Below are positions 57,801 to 64,000 of a stretch of DNA of 64,000 bases, piece after piece; positions within the stretch are counted from its first letter, which is position 1; the number at the start of each line of letters is the position of its first letter. The stretch is from NCBI GenBank assembly GCA_963924555.1, contig OZ004596.1, positions 6,086,139 through 6,150,138 on the forward strand, written 5' to 3'. Origin of the DNA: Crambe crambe (lineage: Eukaryota > Porifera > Demospongiae > Poecilosclerida > Crambeidae). The position numbers and the translations under genes are program-made. Under the pieces are notes generated by a model. The model saw only the letters and a list, made by a program, of their open reading frames with translations. It was not told the DNA's origin and did not search any database.

Positions 57801-60800
57801 GGAGTCAGAGAGAAAATCCAAGCGACTCCTCGAAAAGAAAATGGAGGAAGATATTCTCCAGTTACGTCAAGAAAGTCTGGAACTGAAACTGAAGAATGAG
57901 AAGTTAATGGAAGCTGTGAAACAAGATTCTATATCCATGTGCTCTGAGGAAGAGATAGAATTCGACCAGCTCCTTGAAGATGAGAAATTTCTCCAATTAT
58001 ATCGAAAATATTTGAAAATGAAAACAGAGAATGAAGAGAATAGAAAATTGATTGGACATTTAGAGGCATCCAGTGAAGGCTCTACACAATCCAAGAAAGA
58101 CCTTCAAGATGAGATAGACTCCATCTCCAAATGCCTGGAGGCAGAGATAGAATCCGAAAGGAAAATGGAGGAAGATATTCTCAAATTACAGCAAGAAGGT
58201 CTGAAACTGAAAAAAATGAATGAACATTATGAGAGGATTATTGAAGATACAGAAAAATATATTAATCATACACTGTCCAAAGATGATCTTCATGATCGAA
58301 TAAGCTCCATCTCTGGTCTCTTGGCTAAAGTAAAAGAATCACATGAAGAGAAGAATGAAGGAATGAAAGATCTGGCCAGTGAAGAAGACAGCCAAAATTA
58401 CATAGTAGACTTTCAGAATAAGGTAGAGTCCATCTCCATGTGCCTGGAAGTAGAGAGAAAATCCAAGCAGCTTCTCAAAATGAAAATGGAGGAAGATATT
58501 CTCCAGTTGTATCAAGAGAATCTGAAAATGAAACAGGAGAACGAGAAATTAATGGAAGGAGTTACGATGACATCCATTGAAGAAGATTCCACTTATAATA
58601 AAGACCTTCTGGATGAGATAGAGTCCCTCCACATGTGCCTGGAGGCAGAGAGAGAATCCAAGCAGCTCCTTCAAAAGAAAATGGAGGAAGATATTCTCCA
58701 GTTGAGTCAACTGAAACAGGAGAATGAGAAGTTAATGGAAGATATGGTGAAGCAAGATTTTACGCTATCCAAGGGAGAACTTCAGGATGAGGTATATTCT
58801 CTCTCCAAGTGCTTGGAGGCAGAAAGAGAATCTAAGCAACTCCTTGAAGAGAATATTTGCCAGTTACATCAAGAAAATTGGAAACTGAAACAGGTGAATG
58901 AGAAGCTAATGGAAGACATGGAGACATCCATTGAAGGTTCGATACTCTCCGAGGAAGAGCTTCAGGATGGGACATATTCACTCTCCAAGTGCTTGGAGGC
59001 AGAAAAAGAATCTAAGAAGCTCCTTGAAAAGAATATTTGCCAGTTACATCAAGAAATTTGGAAACTGAAACAGGAGAATGAGAAGTTGATGGAAGACATG
59101 GAGGTATCTATTGAAGCAGCTAAACATGGTTTCATACTATCTGAGAGTAAAGTAGAGTCCATCTCCAAGTACTTAGAAGAAGAGAAGGAGTCAAAGCAGT
59201 TTCTTGAAGAAAAATGGGAGGAGGAAATTTTTGAGTTACGTAAAGAAAATATTAAATTAAAAGGAGAGAACAAAATGTTTAAAACATCTCAAGAAATCAA
59301 AGAATTGCAAATGCAGGAAGATATTTTCAAGTTAAGTGAAGAAAACAAAAAATTGCAAGATGAGAATGAAATGTGTGAGAAGTTCATTAAAGATTTGGAA
59401 AAATCAAATGAAGCAATCAAAGAAGACTTTTATAATCAGATAGGCTTCATCTTAGAGACAGAGATGCAGTCCAAGGACCTCCTTGAAGAGAAATTCAAGG
59501 ATGTAATTCTTGAGCTACGTAAAGAAAATGTGAAGTTAAAGGAAGAGAATGAGGAGAGTAATAAAGACGAGAAGACATCCAGTGAAGTCCAAGAGAATAT
59601 CCTCAGGCTAAATGAAGAAAATCTGAAACTGAAAAGGGAGAATGAAGATCTTAAAAGGTTTAATGAAGATACAGGAAAATCCAATGAAGCTCATCACCTT
59701 GAACATAAAGGAGATATTCAGAGATTGGAGAAAGAGAATGAGAAATATGCAAATTTAATTGAAGACACAAATAAATGTACTGAAGTCTTCAGAAAAGAGC
59801 TTTCCTTTTTATCTAGTCGTTTAGATGCAGAAGTAAAATCCAAGGAGCTCCTAAAACAGAGAATGGAGGAGGATATTCTTGAGTTGCGCAAGGAGAATGT
59901 GATACTAAATGAGGCAAATGAGAAGTATGAGAAGCGTGTTAAAACCATAGCAACATCTGATAAAGCTGAGAAACTTAAAATGGAAGAGGACATCATTGGG
60001 TTAACTGAAGAAAATGAAACACTGAAAAAAGAGAACAACGATCTTAGGAGATTAAATGAAGAGGTGGAAAAATCCACCGAAATACGTGAACTGGAACATG
60101 TAGAATCCAAAGAAGATCTTCATAGTCAGATTAAATCCATCACTGACTGCTTTGAGGCAGAAATGCACTCCAAGAAGCTTCTTGAAAAAGAGTTGGAGAA
60201 AGAAATGCTTAAGTTATGCGAAAAAAATGAAAAATTGAAAAGGGAGAATGAAAATCTTATGAAAATAAATGAAGAGACAGAAAAATCTGCTGAAGCACGT
60301 GAACTGGAGCACATAGAATCCAAAGAAGATCTTCATAGTCGGATTAAAGCCATCACTGACCACTTAGAGGCAGAAATGAGTTCCAAAAAGGTTCTTGAAG
60401 AAGAATTGAAGAAGGAAATGCTTGAATTATACAAAGAAAATGAAAAACTGAGAAGGGAGAATGAAAATGAAGAGATAGAAAAATCCACTGAAGTTGATGA
60501 ACTGGGACATAGTTTGGAGTCCGAAGAAGATCTTCATTATCAGCGTAAATCCATCACTGACCGCTCACTGTGCTCAGAGACAGAAATGCATTCCAGAGAC
60601 AGTCTTAAGGAAGAGACAAGAAAATCATCTGAAGTTAGTGAACTGAAACGTAGAGAATCTGAAGATCTTTATAGTCAGAGTAAATCCATCACTGACCGCT
60701 CACTGTGCTCAGAGACAGAAATGCATTCCAAAAAGGACAGCCTTAAGGAAGAGATGGAAAAATCATCTGAAGTTAGTGAACTGGAACATAGAGAATCTGA

Positions 60801-63800
60801 AGATCTTTATAGTCAGAGTAAATCCATCACTGACCGCTCACTGTGCTCAGAGACAGAAATGCATTCCAAAAAGGACAGTCTTAAGGAAGAGACGGAAAAA
60901 TCATCTGAAGTTAGTGAACTGGAACGTAGAAAATCTGAAGATCTTTATAGTCAGAGTAAATCCATCACTGACCGCTCACTGTGCTCAGAGACAGAGATGC
61001 ATTCCAAAAAGGACAGTCTTAAGGAAGAGACAGAAAAATTATCTGAAGTCAGTGAACTGGAACGTAGAGAATCTGAAGATCTTTATAGTCAGAGTAAATC
61101 CATCACTGATCGCTCACTCTACTCAGTGCGTTCCAAAAAGGACAGTGTCGAGGAAGAGACAGAAAAATCAACTGAAGCTAGTGAACTGGAACGTAGAGTA
61201 TCTGAAGATCAGAGTAAATCCATCACTGACCGCTCACTCTACTCAGTGCGTTTCAAAAAGGACAGTCTTGAGGAAGAGACAGAAAAATCAACTGAAGTTA
61301 GTGAACTGGAACGTAGAGTATCTGAAGATCTTTGTAGTCAGAGTAAATCCATCACTGTGTGTTCCAAAAAGGACAGTCTTGAGGAAGAGACAGAAAAATC
61401 TACTGAAGCTAGTGAACTGGAACGTAGAGAATCTGAAGATCTTTGTAGTCAGAGTAAATCCATCACTGACCGCTCACTCTACTCAGTGCGTTCCAAAAAG
61501 GACAGTCTTAAGGAAGAGACAGAAAGATCAACTGAAGCTAATGAACTGGAACGTAGAGTATCTGAAGATCTTTATAGTCAGAGTAAATCCATCACTGTGC
61601 GTTCCAAAAAGGACAGTCTTAAGGAAGAGATAGTAAAATCAACAGAATCTAGTGAACTGGAAACTAGAGTATATGAAGATCTTTATAGTCAGAGTAAATC
61701 CATCACTGACCACTCACTCTACTCAGTGCGTTCCAAAAAGGACAATCTTAAGGAAGAGACAGAAAAATCAACTGAAGTCGATGAACTGGAACGTAGAGAA
61801 TCTGGAGATCTTTACAGTCAGAGTAAATCCATCACTGACCGCTCACTCTGCTCAGCGACAGAAATGCATTCCAAAAAGAACAGGCTGGATGAAAGTGAAG
61901 GCAGACATTTTGGTCTGCCAAGGCGAATGTTTCCCTCATGGGGGCCCATCATTGACCGATCCCAGGAAGAGACAGAAAAATCATCTGAAGTTAGTGAACT
62001 GGAACGTAGATTCTCTGAAGATCTTAATAGTCAGAGTAAATCCATCACTAACCGCTCACTCTACTCAGTGCGTTCTAAAAAAGACAGTCTTAAGGAAGAG
62101 ACAGGAAAATCTAGTGAACTGGAACGTAGAGAATCTGAAGATCTTTATAGTCAGAGTAAATCCACCACTGACCGCTCACTCTACTCAGTGCATTCCAAAA
62201 AGGACAATCTTGACGAAGAGAATGGAAAATTAACAGAAGCTAGTGAACTGAAACGTAGAGAATCTGAAGATCTTTATAGTCAGAGTAAATCCATCACTGT
62301 GCGCTCCAAAAAGGACAGTCTTAAGGAAGAGATAGTAAAATCAACAAAAGCTAGTGAACTGGAACGTAGAGAATCTGAAGATCTTTATAGTCAGAGTAAA
62401 TCCACCACTGACCGCTCAGTGCGTTCCAAAAAGGACAGTCTTGAGGAAGAGACAGAAAAATCAACTGAAGCTAGTGAACTGAAACATAGAGAATCTGAAG
62501 ATCTTTATAGTCAGAGTAAATCCATCACTGACCGCTCACTCTACTCAGTGCATTCCAAAAAGGACAGTCTTGAGGAAGAGACAGAAAAATCAACTGAAGC
62601 TAGTGAACTAGAATCTGGAGATCTTTATAGTCAGAGTAAATCCATCACTGACCGCTCAGTGCGTTCCAAAAAGGACAGTCTTGAGGAAGAGACAGAAAAA
62701 TCAACTGAAGCTAGTGAACTGAAATGTAGAGAATCTGAAGATCTTTATAGTCAAAGTAAATCTATCACTGATCGCTCACTCTACTCAGTGCATTCCAAAA
62801 AGGACAGTCTTGAGGAAGAGACAGAAAAATCAACTGAAGCTAGTGAACTGGAACGTAGAGAATCTGGAGATCTTTATAGTCAGAGTAAATCCACCACTGA
62901 CCGCTCAGTGCATTCCAAAAAGGACAGTCTTGAGGAAGAGACAGAAAAATCAACTGAAGCTAGTGAACTGAAACGTAGAAAATCTGAAGATCTTTATAGT
63001 CAGAGTAAATCCATCACTGACCGCTCACTGTGCTCAGAGACAAAGATGCATTCCAAAAAGGACAGTCTTAAGGAAGAGACAGAAAAATCAACAGAAGCTA
63101 GTGAACTGGAACGTAGAGAATCTGAAGATCTTTATAGTCAGAGTAAATCCATCACTGACCGCTCACTCTACTCAGTGCGTTCCAAAAAGGAGAATCTTGA
63201 GGAAGAGACAGAAAAATCAACTGAAGCAAGTGAACTGGACCGTAGAGAATCTAAAGATCTTTATAGTCAAAGTAAATCCATCACTGACCGCTCACTCTAC
63301 TCAGTACGTTCCAAAAAGGACAGTCTTGAGGAAGAGACAGAAAAATCAACAGAAGCTAGTGAACTGGAACGTAGAGAATCTGAAGATCTTTGTAGTCAGA
63401 GTAAATCCATCACTGATCGCTCACTCTACTCAGTACGTTCCAAAAAGGACAGTCTTGAGGAAGAGACAGAAAAATCAACTGAAGCAAGTGAACTGGAACG
63501 TAGAGAATCTGAAGATCTTTATAGTCAAAGTAAATCCATCACTGACCGCTCACTCTATTCAGTGCATTCCAAAAAGGACAGTATTAAGGAAGACACAGAA
63601 AAATCAACTGAAGTCAGTGACCTGGAACGTAGAAAATCTGAAGATCTTTATAGTCAGGGTAAATCCACCACTGACCGCTCAGTGGGTTCCAAAAAGGACA
63701 GTCTTGAGGAAGAGACAGAAAAATCAACTGAAGCTAGTGAACTGAAACATAGAAAATCTGAAGATCTTTATAGTCAGAGTAAATCCATCACTGACCGCTC

Positions 63801-64000
63801 ACTCTACTCAGTGCGTTCCAAAAAGGAGAGTCTTGAGGAAGAGACAGAAAAATCAACTGAAGCAAGTGAACTGGACTGTAGAGAATTTAAAGATCTTTAT
63901 AGTCAAAATAAATCCATCACTGACCGCTCACTCTACTCAGTGCGTTCCAAAAAGGACAGTCTTGAACATAGATTATCTGAAGATCTTTATAGTCAAAGTA
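54853..64000 (+). CDS. Giant C2-like and coiled-coil repeat protein, open at the window's 3' edge (gene F)
   Basis: One uninterrupted reading frame of at least 3049 codons with no intron. Start MPAIQIVIENATLPKRIEII aligns with genes B-E. Residues 1-150: shared beta domain (VEPPESEVVIECKV, YPIFYFGFKKIPRYLVFRF). About 185-310 and 315-490: two more beta domains as in gene E (FHSFSTLRSELLPEDIISVA, FSASCPIVDLIPFQYYNWEY, FPNFNFGIDHQVFLTFYV, GILRWKQRN). Residues 510-1875: coiled coil rich in Glu, Lys and Leu with a repeating unit of 58-65 residues (SISKCLEAE.ESKQLLEKKM, EEDILQLRKENLKLK). From about 1879 to the window end: roughly 27 copies of a 38-46 residue unit (ESEDLYSQSKSITDRSLYSV, RSKKDSLEEETEKSTEASEL). 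No half-CH or GAR is reached; by analogy they may follow downstream. Likely a long filamentous scaffold. Confidence 0.85.
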   Translation, partial: MPAIQIVIENATLPKRIEIIACKVEPPESEVVIECKVSSHVSHMTKTKYPIFYFGFKKIPRYLVFRFVVANRNEEEGHGNFAMQFDAQKSGFLNYKSVIPQAISGKTQIVHLVSSIPGCDPSKVIGKLCFNIVDLNSIPPQATSTPLQHIGMPPTQQDKDILDLISREKGLECVAPLITDYPTVLIIFHSFSTLRSELLPEDIISVACLGTSYCKIKEDPVLTKEKGPINVIPNLKRVKLRCHKERDQLYLELHVLDKANSCSFFSASCPIVDLIPFQYYNWEYSWKMLLGTNPSSFTSSSQENSATVTLAYWPALSDYPEYKGLEFFIRCPEINTHYETADLILCCQLRPKRQSLLNSDIVYSIPFVHLQREDEVIHEKVQIAVLRSYSDGSTLHALPGYFFFPNFNFGIDHQVFLTFYVCPQYDPGVWWGTKVVSLAVLNIYSDMKQVLTNQEGMRWELCEEAMSHSTEILPPLNKISGILRWKQRNMKFLSADTISKDFSRLPLIENATHGLTEKKIHNTKLREEVNRLRRVITLTQDSLSKDIKHQKKELSKQLEMPVQQQFHSDLDRENLELHRENSRLKQKVLTSSRESLKILSRDIQDQEEIILEFRKKYEELKKKNEEYERCIKSMETSIEDTKQDPTLLIMEDDMAELREENSKLKAEIYKYEQFMKDMEASTEAVKQDPTMSMEDIHTSIGFISNRLQCEIKSKQLLKRKMDNSIATLNRDNLKLKKEIEKREKHIEVSIKTARKEDNKLSRKDLLNKIGYISNCLEMEMKDKELQRKKMEEDILQLRKENLQLKMVTSLELSEPDHTSSKEELLKKIVLLTNHLETAMQSKLLLEKEMEDLKEEHELYLKEIEICTEDTSYQDKLSKQKYDKFVFVSNCLKAEKKSKQLLKEKLDKEIFELRRRNRELGEDKECEKYTELDEYKKKVFELSEEIQDLKKEKESLMEDTRSTKQDLTHCQDLLDEIESISTSLESERKSKRLLEKKMEEDILQLRQESLELKLKNEKLMEAVKQDSISMCSEEEIEFDQLLEDEKFLQLYRKYLKMKTENEENRKLIGHLEASSEGSTQSKKDLQDEIDSISKCLEAEIESERKMEEDILKLQQEGLKLKKMNEHYERIIEDTEKYINHTLSKDDLHDRISSISGLLAKVKESHEEKNEGMKDLASEEDSQNYIVDFQNKVESISMCLEVERKSKQLLKMKMEEDILQLYQENLKMKQENEKLMEGVTMTSIEEDSTYNKDLLDEIESLHMCLEAERESKQLLQKKMEEDILQLSQLKQENEKLMEDMVKQDFTLSKGELQDEVYSLSKCLEAERESKQLLEENICQLHQENWKLKQVNEKLMEDMETSIEGSILSEEELQDGTYSLSKCLEAEKESKKLLEKNICQLHQEIWKLKQENEKLMEDMEVSIEAAKHGFILSESKVESISKYLEEEKESKQFLEEKWEEEIFELRKENIKLKGENKMFKTSQEIKELQMQEDIFKLSEENKKLQDENEMCEKFIKDLEKSNEAIKEDFYNQIGFILETEMQSKDLLEEKFKDVILELRKENVKLKEENEESNKDEKTSSEVQENILRLNEENLKLKRENEDLKRFNEDTGKSNEAHHLEHKGDIQRLEKENEKYANLIEDTNKCTEVFRKELSFLSSRLDAEVKSKELLKQRMEEDILELRKENVILNEANEKYEKRVKTIATSDKAEKLKMEEDIIGLTEENETLKKENNDLRRLNEEVEKSTEIRELEHVESKEDLHSQIKSITDCFEAEMHSKKLLEKELEKEMLKLCEKNEKLKRENENLMKINEETEKSAEARELEHIESKEDLHSRIKAITDHLEAEMSSKKVLEEELKKEMLELYKENEKLRRENENEEIEKSTEVDELGHSLESEEDLHYQRKSITDRSLCSETEMHSRDSLKEETRKSSEVSELKRRESEDLYSQSKSITDRSLCSETEMHSKKDSLKEEMEKSSEVSELEHRESEDLYSQSKSITDRSLCSETEMHSKKDSLKEETEKSSEVSELERRKSEDLYSQSKSITDRSLCSETEMHSKKDSLKEETEKLSEVSELERRESEDLYSQSKSITDRSLYSVRSKKDSVEEETEKSTEASELERRVSEDQSKSITDRSLYSVRFKKDSLEEETEKSTEVSELERRVSEDLCSQSKSITVCSKKDSLEEETEKSTEASELERRESEDLCSQSKSITDRSLYSVRSKKDSLKEETERSTEANELERRVSEDLYSQSKSITVRSKKDSLKEEIVKSTESSELETRVYEDLYSQSKSITDHSLYSVRSKKDNLKEETEKSTEVDELERRESGDLYSQSKSITDRSLCSATEMHSKKNRLDESEGRHFGLPRRMFPSWGPIIDRSQEETEKSSEVSELERRFSEDLNSQSKSITNRSLYSVRSKKDSLKEETGKSSELERRESEDLYSQSKSTTDRSLYSVHSKKDNLDEENGKLTEASELKRRESEDLYSQSKSITVRSKKDSLKEEIVKSTKASELERRESEDLYSQSKSTTDRSVRSKKDSLEEETEKSTEASELKHRESEDLYSQSKSITDRSLYSVHSKKDSLEEETEKSTEASELESGDLYSQSKSITDRSVRSKKDSLEEETEKSTEASELKCRESEDLYSQSKSITDRSLYSVHSKKDSLEEETEKSTEASELERRESGDLYSQSKSTTDRSVHSKKDSLEEETEKSTEASELKRRKSEDLYSQSKSITDRSLCSETKMHSKKDSLKEETEKSTEASELERRESEDLYSQSKSITDRSLYSVRSKKENLEEETEKSTEASELDRRESKDLYSQSKSITDRSLYSVRSKKDSLEEETEKSTEASELERRESEDLCSQSKSITDRSLYSVRSKKDSLEEETEKSTEASELERRESEDLYSQSKSITDRSLYSVHSKKDSIKEDTEKSTEVSDLERRKSEDLYSQGKSTTDRSVGSKKDSLEEETEKSTEASELKHRKSEDLYSQSKSITDRSLYSVRSKKESLEEETEKSTEASELDCREFKDLYSQNKSITDRSLYSVRSKKDSLEHRLSEDLYSQS
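57770..59500 (+). repeat. Degenerate 174-195 bp coding repeat in the coiled coil of gene F
   Basis: The motif (E/V)SISKCLEAE.ESKQLL recurs at about 57775, 58111, 58420, 58615, 58789, 58975, 59149 and 59440. Regular spacings are 195, 174, 186 and 174 bp. The repeats are diverged, so this is an older amplification than the tail array. Confidence 0.8.
60490..64000 (+). repeat. Serine-rich 114-138 bp coding repeat array at the 3' edge
   Basis: About 27 units built on ESEDLYSQSKSITDRS, then an optional LYSV or LCSETEMH piece, then RSKKDSLEEETEKSTEASEL. Units differ by in-frame loss of the optional piece. The array continues past the window end. Confidence 0.93.

Noticed and set aside
60776-63745. 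Three + strand ORFs with NWNVENLKIFIVRVNPSLTA repeats
   Set aside because: They are out of frame with gene F, whose frame is open from 54853 to the window end and carries the conserved domains.

Overview
This is animal nuclear DNA. Genes are split by short introns, many only 50-100 bp, with GT-AG borders. Metazoan families are present: Tks/p47phox-like PX-SH3 adaptors, ACAD10, ASPDH, ABHD11, a RILP-like Rab effector, mitochondrial ribosomal protein L18 and GAS2-type CH/GAR proteins. Very tight gene spacing, head-to-head pairs about 100 bp apart, AT-rich introns and many tandem gene families suggest an early-branching animal with a compact genome, most likely a demosponge. That placement is inference; no species can be read directly. 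No retroviral or other virus-like element was recognised.

Layout. 1-8273: two tandem + strand PX-SH3-SH3-SH3 adaptor genes, the first cut by the window edge. 8581-14648: a divergent pair, ACAD10 (-) and aspartate dehydrogenase-domain gene ASPDH (+), start codons 100 bp apart, followed by a tRNA-Val(AAC) at 14694. 14900-17487: a TIR-like plus HEAT-repeat protein (-). 17859-24569: a cluster of three small PH-domain genes with the same exon pattern (+,-,+), one with a Gly-His-rich tail, interleaved with ABHD11 (-). 25369-26231: a normal GAS2-like gene (full CH plus GAR). 26351-28949: a RILP-like gene (+) and MRPL18 (-), convergent.

29058-64000 is the unusual part: five consecutive same-strand genes (here B to F) that share an N-terminal C2-like beta domain. 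B to E end in a shortened CH domain plus a GAR (GAS2-related microtubule-binding) domain split by introns at fixed places; B and D carry two such half-CH/GAR units. Between these ends lie giant uninterrupted exons (2.3 to more than 9.1 kb) filled with gene-specific tandem peptide repeats (TPGDQ/TPADQ, EPTQGDHHVKS, KYAQVPRAGFD, ESTQDKK-type units). Gene F has three N-terminal beta domains, a very long coiled coil with a 58-65 residue period and a Ser-rich repeat tail, and runs open off the window edge. Most of the genes from 17.5 kb onward carry an NRF1-like GCGCATGCGC palindrome or a close variant just upstream of the start codon. The array looks like an expanded family of giant cytoskeletal linker proteins built around GAS2 parts. 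I know of no named family with this architecture.
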